Origin: Gnetum montanum | Lineage: Eukaryota; Streptophyta; Gnetopsida; Gnetales; Gnetaceae | NCBI GenBank assembly: GCA_015680685.1 | Contig: MNCI01001338.1 | Span: 60,001-124,000 of the forward strand | Direction of reading: 5' to 3' | DNA: 64,000 bases | Part shown: positions 10,303 to 22,581 of the stretch, piece after piece | Position numbering within the stretch: the stretch's first letter is position 1 | Layout: each line of letters starts with the position of its first letter | Position numbers and translations under genes: made by a program | Notes under the pieces: generated by a model | Databases searched by the model: none | What the model saw: the letters and a program-made list of their open reading frames with translations, nothing else | Told to the model about the DNA's origin: nothing

Positions 10303-12230
10303 TACCCTCATGACTGAATGAAAACTCGTCCTCGAGTTCCTTACAAAATACTTGGAAGGTATGGGATTATTGACTTGAATGATACTAATGGTGAATGGGG
10401 TGACATGTGAATGGATCATCATTACAACATATGAAAATATTATTGTTCATGACAACAAGAGTGAACACTATACACATTTGACATCTAGCCTTATTTGGTA
10501 GCTAAGAGAGAGAAAGAGATAGAAGGAGAAGTCTATTGCTGCTGATGCCAAGATTGCACCCTCCGTTGTCTATCCATAACCCCGCCATCGATCTTGTTCC
10601 TTGAATAACTGCTCTAGCACCAGTCCATTCCAAGTGTTCCCTCCAGATCCAATCCGTTGGTGTATGATTGCCATCTGCAGACACAACACAGTCTTATATT
10701 AGCAAGAGTAAATGAATCACAATGCAGTTGATACCTTACCTCAGTGTAAGGTCCATTGGTTGAGTTGTGATATGGCTAATGTGGATTCTGAAGATATAAT
10801 ACTAGTGACTACCCAAGGTGTAGGGGTTAGGAGAAAATCGAAAAAATTGGACCAGGACCCCCATGACTGAGACCGAACCTCTAGTAGTGAGAAAATGGAA
10901 AAAGATAAGGAATAAGAAAAATGGAGAAAAAGAGACAACTGAAATGTCGATGAAATGGATGTCAGAGATAGAAATGAACAAAATAAATGTTGATTGCAAA
11001 AATGTTTAAGGGAAAGAAATTAATTGATGCACCAAATAGGAATGCCAGTGGGTCCTCCTGAAAGCAGGCTCATGTCGGTAATGCCCTAACATTCCCACAT
11101 TCAAGGAGCTCATAAGCTCTAGAAATGTCATTTGGAAGCAAGAGTTAAAGTCTTAACCACAAGAGTTTGCCAAAAAGAAAACAATGCATCAACCAAAATA
11201 TAGACTACTGATACAACCGGCAATGAGGTGAACAATGGAGAAAGAACGATGGAAAGAAGAGAATGGAATGGAGTCTTAAGAATAAGGTGGTGTACAACCC
11301 CTTGTGTGTTAATGGTTAATGTAACTTAGTAGATCTCATTCTAAATCTAACCTCAAGCAATCCACATCCAGTGACTTTGCATTAATACATTTGGCCAATC
11401 CATCCACCTGAAGTAACAAGAATGCCTCTATCCAAGAATCATCACCATTTTGACGAAACGAGAAAGGAGAACAGAGGAAGTGAGAAAGGACCTTAGTTAG
11501 AGAGAATATGTTCATTTAGTTCCATAACTAGTTCTTGTAGCCTAGGTGATTCTTTTGTCTAATGGGTGTGCTTTGAATTCTCACTTTTCACTCTTTTTTC
11601 TTTTTTTTGCATGAGAACCACACCATGCAAAGACTTATTATTTCTATTAGCTCATCTTCCCAATAATGTAGCAACATCAGAATGGTAAGGAAAACTCAAG
11701 AAGGAAAAATTCAAGTACCCAAGAGAATGGCCAACACAAATGCATCATGTCCCCTTCAAGTCATACCCTTTTCAATCCTTGAGTCCCTCCTTAGTTTGAG
11801 AAATGCCCAATCACCAATTTGTTGATAGTTCTTATTATTTAAGAAAAGGGAGTGTACAATTCCAAGCCAAGAGAGACCATAGAAAATCATGGATGCATGG
11901 GTGATGTGGACTCATTGCCTGTTATATCAAAAGAACCATACCTTAGTATCAACATCATAACTCAAAGGTAAAAATCAAACATTAGCAACCAATAGAATAC
12001 AGTTTATACCATCTCCAGGAGCACTTATTAGGTGACAAACTTAACAAAATAAGCAAGCACACAAATAAACGAAAAAGTATGAATGATGTTGCAAAACAAA
12101 AACAAGAAAAGTTAAAGAAATTTTCAAAACAAAAATGTGTAAAAAAAAAACTTAAAAAGGAACTAAGAGCATTGATTGACCATTCTCCAATGTGTTATGT
12201 GCATTGACCATTCTAGATTCATGGTAAGGT
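10303..12230 (-). other. Element 1 long 3' noncoding region
   Basis: The region is homologous over its length to 14227-16145 of Element 2. Near the right end it contains A-rich AAAACAAAAATGTGTAAAA runs and, at 11046-11068, the block CAGTGGGTCCTCC...AAAGCAGG, which also occurs in Elements 2, D and E. Apart from the short spliced ORF listed separately I see no gene. Confidence 0.65.
10468..10860 (-). pseudogene. Small spliced 3' ORF with C-terminal hydrophobic segment (Element 1 copy)
   Basis: On the minus strand an exon ending ACACTGAG meets GTAAGG. A 65-nt intron (10675-10739) ends TGTCTGCAG, then ATGGCAATCATAC follows. The second exon reads RIGSGGNTWNG, LEQLFKEQDRWRGYG, a stop, then GAILASAAIDFSFYLFLSLS, ending TAG at 10468-10470. 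The Element 2 copy (14364-14760) keeps the hydrophobic stretch without that stop. A single membrane segment near the C-terminus is suggestive of a 3' env-position ORF, but there is no sequence match to a known envelope. Confidence 0.4.
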
Positions 12231-13407
12231 TTGGTTTATTGCACACTAACTAGTATTCTCTTATCAAAGTATTTGTTTGAATTTTTTAAGAGTTTCCAAC
12301 TTCCCCCAATTGATGTTTTCAAGTTAAGGTTTGGAAGTCAGCGAAAATCTTGCTCTAGTGCATCTATGCCTTCTACGTGGGTGCAAGTTGGTCCCCTAGT
12401 TAGTCCCATGCACGTTGGTGAGTTTCTCTCTTGATTAGCTGTCAACCACTGGGTGTCTTTTTGTTGTGTGGTTGCTACATATAGGCACTTTTGTATGTTA
12501 ACTTCCTGGGCACACCAATTGCATGCATGTAATGATAAACATTCCTGTATGCCATCACCCTCTGTATCACTGTATGTGATGCATGGAACTTTCTTCTTCT
12601 TGATCTTTCCAAGAGTGTTTTTTTAAAGATATTTCTAGGGAAAGATTGCGGATTCCTAGGCATGAGTTTATGGTACTTAGCCATGCCCTCCCCATTATTA
12701 TTGGGAAGTCCCCTTTTTCATTGTTTACTTGTATCACTAGAAAATTAGCTGGGTATGACTACCCACACACAGTGGTAATGATGTCCTCCACTAATCCTAA
12801 GGGAACAGTGATGGACTGGTCAGCCAGGTTTAAGTGAATATTGCTCTTCTTTAGTGGAGGTAAGTTCCAAACTTCTCTTGTGATATTAAGTTAACTTCGA
12901 AACTTGAGTCTATAAGAGCTTTACGAGGTTCATTCCCAGTGACTTGGAGATAGATTAGAGAACTTCCTAGATTAGAGAATTTTCTAGGAAGGTGGCCCAC
13001 CTTAATCCAGTCAGTGACAACATGTGTTAACATAACCGTGTGAGTTGAGCTCTATTTTTGATTTTAAGGGAGCTTCAAAGCCTTATTTGATGGAGAAGCA
13101 TTCAAAGGCTCAACTGCTTATGGTTGTGAGAGCTTGGTTGGACTATTGGTTTTGAAGAAAGGTCTTCTCTTTGTACAGTTGTTAGAACTAGCAGTAGATT
13201 GAAGGTTCACAGCTCTCATAGCATTATGTTGCTATGGTTGAGTGGGGAGTTCCCCTTGCATTACCAGAGTGGATGGTAATGGAGCTATTGGTGTGAGAGT
13301 TGCGGATGGATTTGGAGGATGGTATGTTTGTGGGTTGTCTCTCCCAGGAGAAGGAGTCCTATAATACTCCCAAGCTTGGTAGTGATGTTGTGGGGTCATG
13401 TGACTAA
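12231..13407 (-). pseudogene. pro: Element 1 gag C-terminus and protease, fused to integrase remnant
   Basis: From 13407 down the minus strand reads a proline-rich gag tail, HVVTDWIKVGHLPRKFSNLG, then the protease core YLQVTGNEPRKALIDSSFEV and NLISQ. It continues LPPLKKSNIHL and FPIIMGRAWLSTINSCLGIR. It runs into the linker preceding RT and stops near 12275, where it is joined directly to the C-terminal integrase tail. The active site reads DSS rather than D-[ST]-G. Several stops are present. Confidence 0.7.
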
Positions 13408-13412
13408 CAGAG

Positions 13413-14226
13413 TAATGAGTGGTAAGGTACCCCTACACTCAACCATATGAATATGAGCGTTACACGCGTGACTTGATTAAACTCCGCTAACTAAGTGCCT
13501 ACATGCCTTATGGAACACTTAAGGTTAATCATTCGTTGTCTTCCCAGACTTACTTGTAGTTTTCACGGTTGTATGGTTAAGTTAGTTTGAGGTATATGAT
13601 TTTTATATCTTTTCTGTTTTATCTCCTATGCTAGTGAGGTGAAGGGTGAAGAGACTAATTGACTAACTTTAACTAACTAACTAAGCCTTAATTAACCTAG
13701 CATCAGCATCAGCATCTATTCCCACTTATTATTCACACCCTGAACCAATGCAACCTTGGTTACCAAACGCTAGTCATTGCTAGGATCACCAAGCGTAACG
13801 CACGTGCTCAAAGCGGTCGTACTGAGGCACTTAACTAGGAGAGAAGGGTTGAGAGAGATTTAATGACTAATAAAGAATTTAAATGATAAATAGAAAATAA
13901 CAGTAAATAAAGTCCTAATTAGCCTAATCCATGCACTACAAGGTTTATCCAAGAAGTTTGTCTTTATTGCCATACACAAACTTGTGTTCAGGTACAATAT
14001 TTGCTTGAATAAAGATCCGTTCACTTTGGAGTTCCTACTATGGGCACATGGAAATTAATCTATCATTGGAGAGGTAAAACTGCCAGAGTTTTGCTATAGT
14101 CTAGGCCTAGATGAGAAACAAGGGAGAGTCGCCTCTTATTTATAAACTTGGTGGTGCACCGCGATATTGCGTATGCAATATCGTGTACGCAATATCACAG
14201 GGCCGATGCGATATCGCATCCCATCA
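13413..14226 (-). mobile_element. 3' LTR of Element 2
   Basis: The 814-bp LTR starts TAATGAGTGGTAAGG (the first G mutated from TGATGA) and ends CCCATCA. The minus-strand TATA is TATAAATA at about 14138-14146. Next to it are GATATTGCGTATGCAATATC, a second GTACGCAATATC half-site and GATGCGATATCGCATC. The polypurine side is TATCCCCATGATTG. Confidence 0.9.
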
Positions 14227-16145
14227 TATCCCCATGATTGAATGAAAAATCATCCTTAAGTTCCTTACAAAATAGTGGGAAGGTATGGGATTATTGACTC
14301 AAATGGAACCAATGGGATGACATGTGAACGGATCATCATTACAAGACAAAATAAAATTGGTGTTCACGAAAACAAGAGTAAACACTTTATACATTTGAAA
14401 TCAGGCCTCATTTGGTAGCTTAGAGAGAAGAGAGAATAGAAAAGAAGTATTACTACTGCCAATGCCAAGATTGCACCTTTTGTTGTCCATTCGTAACCAT
14501 GACATCGATCTTGCTCCTTACATAGCTGCTTCAACATTGATCCATTCCAAGTGTTCCCTCCAGATCCAATCCGTTATTGCATGATTATCATCTGCACACA
14601 CAACATAGTCTTATATTAGCAAGGATAATTGAATCATCATGTAATTGATACCTTTCTTCGGTAAAAGGTCCATTAGCTGGGTTGTGGTATGGCTGATACA
14701 GATCTGGAGATATATTAATGATGAATACCGAAGGTGTAGGGGTTAGGAGAAAATCGAAAAAATTAGACCAGGACCCCCATGACTAATAGGGAACCTCCGG
14801 TAGCGATAGAATAGAGGAAGAATAAGGAATAAGAAATATGGAGAAAAAGAGACAACTAGGACATTGATGAAATGGATGTCAAGATGGAAATGAACAAAAT
14901 AAATTGGATTGCAAAAATGTTAAGGGAAAGAATTTAACGGATGCACCAAGTAGGAATGCCAGTGGGTCCTCCCCAAAGCAGACTCATGCCCTTAATGCCC
15001 TAACAAACTCACATTCAAAGAGTCCGTAGGCTCTAGGAATGTCATTTGGAACAAGAGTTAAAGTCTTAACCACAAGAATTTACCAAAAAGAAAACAATGC
15101 ATCCACCAAGATATACACTAATGATACAACCAGCAATGAGGTGAGAGATGAGGAAAGAAGGATGGAAAGAAGAGAATAAAATGGAGTCTCAAGAACAAGG
15201 TGGCGTACAGCCCCTTGTGGAGTTAATGATTAATGTAACTTGGTAAATATCATTCCAACTCTGGCCTCAAACAAGCCACATCTAGTGACTTCGCATTAAT
15301 GCATTCGGCCAATCCATCCACTTGAATAATAAGAATGCCTTCACCCAACAGCTACCACCATTCCAATGAAATGAATGAGGAGAGAATGGGAAGCGAGGAG
15401 GGCCTTAGTTAGAGGGAAGATTTTTATTTTTGTTCTATAACCAGTGCTTGTAGCCCAAGTGATTATTTCATTTAAGGGGTGTGCTTTGAATTCTCACTTC
15501 CTTATTTTTTTTGTTTTTTGTTATTTTATGTGTTTATGCATGAGAACCACACCATGTAAAGACTTTGTTATTTTTATTTACTCAGCTTCCCGATAATTGG
15601 ACAATGTTGAAATAGTAAGAAACTCAAGAAGAAAATATCCAAGCACCTAAGAGAATGGCCAACACAAATGCATCAAGTTCTCTTGAAGTCACACCCTTTT
15701 TCAATCCTTGAGTCCTTTCTTAGTTTGAGAAATATCTATTCATCAATTTGTTAATGTTCTTATTATTGAGAAAGGGACTATACAGTTCTAAGCCAAAAGA
15801 GACCATAGACTTTTGTGGATGTATGGATGAATTGGACTCATTACCTGTCATATCAAAAGAAACACACCCTAGTATTAACATCATAACTTAAAGGTAAAAA
15901 CCAAACATTAGCAATCAATTAGGAAAATAGTTCATACCATCGTGAAGAACACTTATTAGGTGACAAACTTACAAGAGGGATAAAACACACACAAACACAC
16001 ATAAAAAATGAAAAATTTTAACGATGTTGTAAAACAAAAACATGAAAAGTTAAAGAAATTTGTAAAACAAAAATGTGTAAAACAAAAACATGTAAAACAA
16101 AAACATGTAAAATAAAAACTTAAAAAAACTAAGGGCCTCTAATGA
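14227..16145 (-). other. Element 2 long 3' noncoding region
   Basis: It matches 10303-12190 of Element 1 block for block, including CAGTGGGTCCTCC at 14960-14972. At 16029-16120 there is a 15-bp minisatellite (ACATGTAAAACAAAA). Apart from the small spliced ORF at 14364-14760 I see no gene. Confidence 0.65.
14364..14760 (-). pseudogene. Small spliced 3' ORF with C-terminal hydrophobic segment (Element 2 copy)
   Basis: The upstream exon reads TPTPSVFIINISPDLYQPYH and NPANGPFTE. The donor is mutated (GAAAGG instead of GTAAGG) while the acceptor GTGTGCAG before ATG is kept. Exon 2 has RIGSGGNTWNG, one stop ahead of it, then GYEWTTKGAILALAVV followed by ILLFYSLFSLSY, a 20-residue hydrophobic run typical of a membrane span, and a short basic/Cys tail ending at 14364. 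Conservation of frame and hydrophobicity with Element 1 argues for a once-real protein. Confidence 0.45.
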
Positions 16146-18970
16146 TCAGCATAGGTGGCCATCTCCCCCATGACTAAATGGAAAGGGAGAGATTCGAAAT
16201 AAAGAGTGAGGTTGCTTGATAGCAGAGGTGTAATTTATACTAGCTATTCTTGGTTCATGGAAGCGTTTTGTTTGTTGTACATTAACCAATAACCTCTTAT
16301 CTAGGATTTTAGGCTTGTATATTGTCATGGCTCCTGAGGGAAAGGTCCTATGAATAATATAGGGTCCTTCCCACAATGTTTGAAATTTCATACATTGTGG
16401 TACATGCATGGGATTCCAGTAAAGGACCTTCTCTCTTGGTTGGTACCTAACCCTTCAAATTCTTAAGTCATGACGTTGTTTATTATGTGCCTTGTGCAAA
16501 TCATTTGATGACAGAGCAACAAATCTATTGTTGTCTAGCATGTTAAGAGTTGTCAATCTTTGTTTTTGTGATAGGTCTAGGTCAAGGTAAAAGTTGCAAG
16601 CCATGGATAGTGTACAGAGCTCAGTCTGAATAGGGAGCTTTGGTAGTTTTCCATGTACTAACTCATAGGGAAAGTAGCCTGTAGGAAGTTTCCAAGTGGA
16701 GAGATATGCCCAGAGAGCGTCATTTAGTTTTGTGCTCCAATCTTGCCTAAATTTGCTAATTGTTCTCATTAATATTCTCGTAATATCTCGATTAGTGACC
16801 TTAGCTTGGCCATTAGCTTGGGGGTGGTAAGGTGTAGTCAATTTATGTTTAAACCCTAAGCATTGCAGTAATTTGTGAAAGGTTGCACCCATAAAATGTG
16901 TCCCATTATCAGAGATGAGTGCACGTGGCACACCAAATCTATTTACGACTTTTTGTTGTACAAATTGTGCAGTTGTAGACAATGTGTAATCTATTATAGT
17001 AGTTGCTTCAGCCCATTTGGTTAAATAGTCAATAGCAACAATGATATATGCTTTTTCCATTGGACATCGGTGTAATGGGTCCCATAAAATGTATTCCCTA
17101 GCTGTTGAAGGGTTCCAAAGGTTGAATCCATTATTGTAGACTCTCCATTCTAGCAGTCATTCCACCATCACATTGGCAGCATTCACAAGATTGGGCAAAA
17201 TGATGGGCATCTCGAAATAGTGTTGGCCAATAATATCCTGTAAGCAGGATCTTGGTAGCCATTCGTCTCCTAGCATAGTGACCCCCATAGTGGCCCTCAT
17301 GAGCATCCTGGAGAACTCTTAATTAATCCTCATTGGGCACACACCATCGAACCAAGCCATCAAGATAGACTTTATAGAGTTGTCCCTTGATTTCCATGAA
17401 GTACTTGGTTTTGTGAAGAAACTATTGTTTCTTCCTAAAGTCCAACTCCTATGGTGTTTGTTGGGAAAGAAGATAAGTAAGAATGCTACTATACTAATTT
17501 TTTCCCATGGGATGGTTATTCACCACACCGGAAAAGAGGGTTTTATCAAGAAAATGATCAGATACGACATATTCGTCCTCTTTGCTATCCCAATGCAACC
17601 GAGATAAGTGATCTGTGACTACATTCTCGTTGCCTTTGTGGTCTACTATTGTTAAATCGAACTCCTAAAGGATTACCAACCAACATATGATACGTGGGCT
17701 AACCGTTGGCTTGTTTATGAGGAACCTAATTGCACTATGATCCATATGGATGTATACTTTGTAGCTCAATACATAGTACCTAAATTTATCTAGTGCAAAC
17801 ACTACAGCCATTAATTCCTTTTCCATAGTTGTGTAGTTGATTTGTGCACCAGTGATACTCTTACTCGCACAGTGGATGTAATAAGGGTGTTTTTGTTCAT
17901 CTAACTAGGTTAGTACAACTCCTAAAGCATAATTAGATGTGTCGGTCATTATATGAAATGGCCTGGACCAGTCGGAGGCTTGTAGAATAGGGGTTTCCAC
18001 AAGCCTTTGTTTCAGAGTTTGGAATGCTCGTTCACATTCCCTGGTCCATTCAGAGGATGCATCTTTTTTCATTAAGTCTACCAATGGTTTGGTAATCTTG
18101 GAGAAATTTTCAATAAATCTCTTGTAGTAGCCAGTGTGTCCAAGGAATGACCAGATGTCTTTGACCGTTTTTGGTTGTTGAGTAATTCCTTGGATGACCT
18201 TAACTTTTTTCGGGTCCACCTCTATTCCTAATTGTGAAATTTTATGCCCTAGGACTATGCCCTCTTGAACTATCAAATGGTACTTATGCCAATTGAGCTT
18301 TAGGTTGGTTTCAACACATCATTTCAGTACTTGCTCTAACCGGTCCAGGGCTTGATCAAAGCTTGCCCCATAAGTGGAGAAGTCGTCCATAAATACTTCT
18401 ACTCCGTTACCTATTTGCTGTTGAAATATGCTTAGAACTAATCGTTGGAACGTGGTAGGGGCATTGCACAAGCCAAATGGAATTTGTTTATATGCAAACG
18501 TTCCCCAAGAACTAGTGAACGTTGTTTTGGCTTAGTCTTCTAGTGCGATTCATATTTGGTTATACCCACTATAACCATCCAAAAATTGTAGTAGTGATGC
18601 CCTGCTATAGTGTCTAAGACCTAGTCAACAAATGGCAATGGAAAGTAATCCTTGAACGTTGCCATATTTAATAGGCTGAAATCTATGCATACCCTCCATT
18701 TGCCTCATTTTTTTGGTACGATTACTAGAGAACTAACCCATTCGCTATCAGCAATGGGATAAATGAACCTAGCCTTGAGAAGTTGCTCTATCTCTTCTTT
18801 CACTATTTGTTTTAACTTTGGGTTCAATTGCCTCTGCGGTTGTTTGCAAGGCTTCATGGAGGGGTCCATGTAAATCATATGCTGGCATATCCTAGGATTA
18901 ATTCAGATTAATTTAGGGTATGACCAAGAAAAGGCTGTTGACCATTTATTTATCACCTTCAGCAAACTCT
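16146..18970 (-). pseudogene. pol: Element 2 pol: reverse transcriptase, RNase H, integrase
   Basis: Minus-strand order is as follows. RT has FTSSWGTFAYKQIPFGLCNA and the catalytic box VFMDDFSTYG at about 18385-18415, then LGHKISQLGIEVDPKKV and FLGHTGYYKRFIENFSKI. RNase H has TDTSNYALGVVLT, TTMEKELMAVVFALDKF and HMDHSAIRFL. The integrase zinc region is followed by AIDYLTKWAEATTI, ISDNGTHFMGATF and YHPQANGQAKVTNRDI. It ends with an EGPYIIHRTFPSGAMTIYKP-like tail near 16300. The order and motifs fit the Athila branch of Ty3/gypsy. Stops and frame changes occur throughout (for example around 17890, 18330 and 18540). The third integrase acidic residue, normally Glu in GQ-x-E, is Lys here, as in Element C. 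Confidence 0.88.
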
Positions 18971-21627
18971 CTTTTTACTAGGGAGCAAGCTTTGCATTGA
19001 TGATTACCGGTTTTCCATTTTTAAGGGTCATGTATTCCAAACTGGTGGGCAGTGGTTTTAAATCTAGGGGCTCTTGCTTAAACTTCTCAGGAATCACCAA
19101 CTTCTCCCAGTTAATGTGTTCAGGGTTAAGGGCTGGAAGTTGGAAATGAGCTTGCTCAAGTATGTCCATGCTTTCAATGTAGGCACTAGTTATCCCCTCA
19201 GTTAGTTCCATGCATGTCATCGAATTGCTCTCTTGATCAGCCATCAGCCACTGGGTGTTTTCTTGTCAGGTGGTTGTTGTATATAGGCACTTTTGTATGT
19301 CAATATCTTGTGCACATCGATTGCATGTAGGCAATGTTAAATTTCGTATTACCCATGATTTTTGCACGCAATGGCACCCTGTTACTATATGCGATGCATG
19401 AAAATTTATTCTTATCAATCTTTCCAAAAGTATTTTTCTTGGATATTTCTAAGGAAAGATTTTAGATTCCTAGGCATGCATCTATTGTACTCAGCCATGC
19501 CCTTCCCATTATTCTTGGGAAGTCCCCTTTGTCATTGTTTATTTGGATCACGAGCAAATTGGCTAGGTATGAACAACCACCTATGTTCATAATAATGTCC
19601 TTAACCTGTCCTAAAGGAACAATGATGGACTGGTCAACCAGCTCTAAAAAAATATTTCTCTTCTTGAGTGGAGGTAGGTTCTAGGTTTTATACAATTCTT
19701 GTGAAATTAAGTTGACTCTGGAGCTTGAGTCAAGAAGAGCCTTATGAGGTTCAATCCCAGCAACTTGGAGATAAATTAGGGGGCTTCCAGGATCAGAGAA
19801 TTTCTTGGGAAGGTGGCCTAGCTTAATCCAGTCAGTAATGGTATGTGTTAGAATAACCGTGTGCATTTGCCTTAATTTTTGGGTTGAAGGGGGTCCTGAA
19901 ACCTTATTTGGTATGGAGGTGTTTAGATGTTCAACCACTTGTGAAGGTGAGGGCTTGGTTGGATTGTTGGTTCTAAAGAAAGATCTTTTTGGCATAGGAT
20001 TGTTGGGACCAACTGAGAATTGAGGATTGGGAGCCCTCATGATATTGGGTTGTTGCAGTTGAGTGGGAAATACCCTTGGCATTATTGGAGTGGTTGGTGG
20101 TGGAGCTACCAGCGTAAGAGATGCGGATGGATTTGGAGGATAGTATGGATATGGAGTCTCTCCTAGAGGAGAAGGAGTCCTAAAATACTCTTGAACTTGG
20201 TAGTAATGTGGTGGGGTTATGTGACCCATAGAGTCACTTGGAAGAATCGGCTACTGCACATAATAGCTATAAGGATCTGGTTGCCGGTAAGGATATTGTT
20301 GTCTCGGTGGTGGCATCCCCTATGATTGTGGGTATTGCCACTACTGATGTTGCTTGATGGGTTGTGGTGGAGTTCCAATTGGATAGTACATTAATGGTTG
20401 GTGGAACTGTCTCGGATTACCTTGGGAATAAGGTAACCTTCGGGTGCTTGTCGTCTGTTAAGTCCCAGGTTCAGTGCATACACCCCAAACTCTTGTAGAT
20501 GTGAGATGATTGGACAACATCCCTTAGGATGGTCATATTGGTATGTCTCACATCCACTGTCATTGTCTATGTAAGAATCCAAAACCTCATCAGAGATAGT
20601 ACTTTTTCCGTTACCCTTGTTGTATGCAGGGCTTGAATCTCTCTGCTTTTTCTTATCTTTGTCACTACTTCATTCCTCCTTAGACTCCTCTACGATTTTC
20701 AAGACAATTTCAAGTCTGGAGTCTAAGGAATCCCACAATTGATCCACCTTAGTTGATACTTCTATTGTTAGCTTTTGAAATGGCAAGGTTTTTCTGTTCA
20801 CCAACTCTTTGAGTGATGACTCATCCTCCTCATCACAAAATCTCACTCCCTTCTTTTGAAGGGAAGGATCATGGTTATATTCTTTCGCACTTTCTCTTTT
20901 CTGTAGCTCCCCTTCTTCTTTGGCTACGTGCTCCAAAAATCAATGAATTTCATGGAATCTACATTCTAATAGTCTCCCTTGGGCATAAGTCCCAAGGGTT
21001 CTCCTAGTCTCATGTCTTAGCCCATCTATGAGGTGGCGAAGTTGGTCCCGTTGTGCGCAACCATGGCCCGGGAAACGATGTAACAATGCATAGTATCCAC
21101 CCATGATAACATCCAAGGGTTCATGATTACCTTGCTTCCATCCTTGGATCTGCTTACGCAAGTTAGACACTCTAGAGTATGTTTGATATTTATTGTTGAA
21201 CAATTCTAACATTGTACTTCACCTCCTAATGGTTTCTGGCTCTAAGGACCGATACCAACTCTCTGCTTCCTTTATGAGTGTCCTAGGAAACAAGTTTAGT
21301 TTCTGCCACTTGTTCTTTATGTTTTGCAAGGTGCAGGCTCGTGAAATGCCTGTAAATGATTTTTCGGATCAATGTTGTATCCCCCTTCGAAGTGTGGGAT
21401 ATTATTCATATCTAACTATTTAATTCAACTATCTTTTTGATGCCTTGTGGGTATTCTAACTGCCTCTGTTATATCTAGCATACTCTAGGTTGCAAGTAGG
21501 GGCTCGTCATGATCATCTCTTTCATGACATCTATGATGTCTACATTATTCCCTACTTTCCCTTTGTTCATGCCCTTATCCTCGCTCTCGACTCTCTTGTC
21601 GAGGTCTCTCATTTTGCCTACCCTTAT

Positions 21628-22581
21628 TGATGAGTGGTGAGGTACCCCTACACTCAACCATACGAAATGAGCGTAGCATGCAAGAGCCGATCGAACTCCG
21701 CAAAATAAATGCCTAAATGCCACAACGAACACTTGGGGTTAATCATTCGTTATCTTCCCAGAATTACTTTTTGTTTTCACGGTGTATGGTTAAGTAAGTC
21801 TGAGGTATATGATTTTTTTGGTATTTTCTGGTTCATCTCCTATGCTAAACGGTGAAGGGTTGAGAAACTAAAACTAACTCTAACAAGGGACCTAAGTCTA
21901 ATTTAACTAGCATCAGCATCTGTTCCCACTTACCGTACACACCCTGAACTGTGCAACTGTGGGTACCAAACGCTAATCGTTACTGGGATTACCACAAGTA
22001 ATGCACGTGATCGAAGCAGTCGTACTAAGGCACCTAACTAGCCTAAGTGTGACAAGCAGCTGATTCCTTAACTAGCCATACACACTCGTAGGTTCTCGTA
22101 GCTAAGTTGTACTTATCCCATGTTCTAGGAGGAAAGGGTGAGAGAATCTAATCACGATTAGTAGCCGATTCCTTGGCTAGCCGTACACGTTCGTCAACGC
22201 TCGTAACCAAGTCGTACTCATGCCACGTTACTAGGAAAGAAATAAATAACATGAATTAAAACCTATCCATGCACTATAAGGTTTATCCACAAAGATCGTC
22301 TTTATTGCTGTACACAACTTGCATTCAGGTACAAAGCTACTCGAATAAAGAACCGTTCACTTGGGGGACTCCTATTGCGGGCACATGGAAAAATATTCTA
22401 TCTCTGGGATGATCAATCCACTAGAGCTTCACTACTTTATGCCTAGGATGTGGAAAATGGGAAGTGCCGCCTCCTATTTATAGATTTGGCGGCGCACAGC
22501 GATATCGCGTACGCGATATCGCAGGGGATGCAATATCACAGTAGACGCAATATCGTGGCCTGTGCAGATCGCGTCTCATCA
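21628..22581 (-). mobile_element. Solo LTR inside Element 2 gag
   Basis: The 954-bp LTR of the same superfamily has no internal region and is flanked by a perfect 5-bp duplication CTTAT (21623-21627 and 22582-22586). It begins TGATGAGTGGTGAGG and ends CGTCTCATCA. It is longer than the Element 2 LTRs through extra sequence around 22040-22200. It probably formed by recombination between the two LTRs of a complete insertion. Confidence 0.93.
22475..22560 (-). promoter_or_regulatory. Solo LTR core promoter: TATA box and perfect palindrome
   Basis: TATAAATA (minus) is at 22475-22482. Seventeen bp upstream, 22499-22522 is a perfect 24-bp palindrome: two GCGATATCGC half-sites meeting at GTAC. Two further half-sites (GCAATATCAC, GCAATATCGTG) follow at 22529-22560. 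This is the best-preserved version of the U3 palindrome set in the window. Confidence 0.75.
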
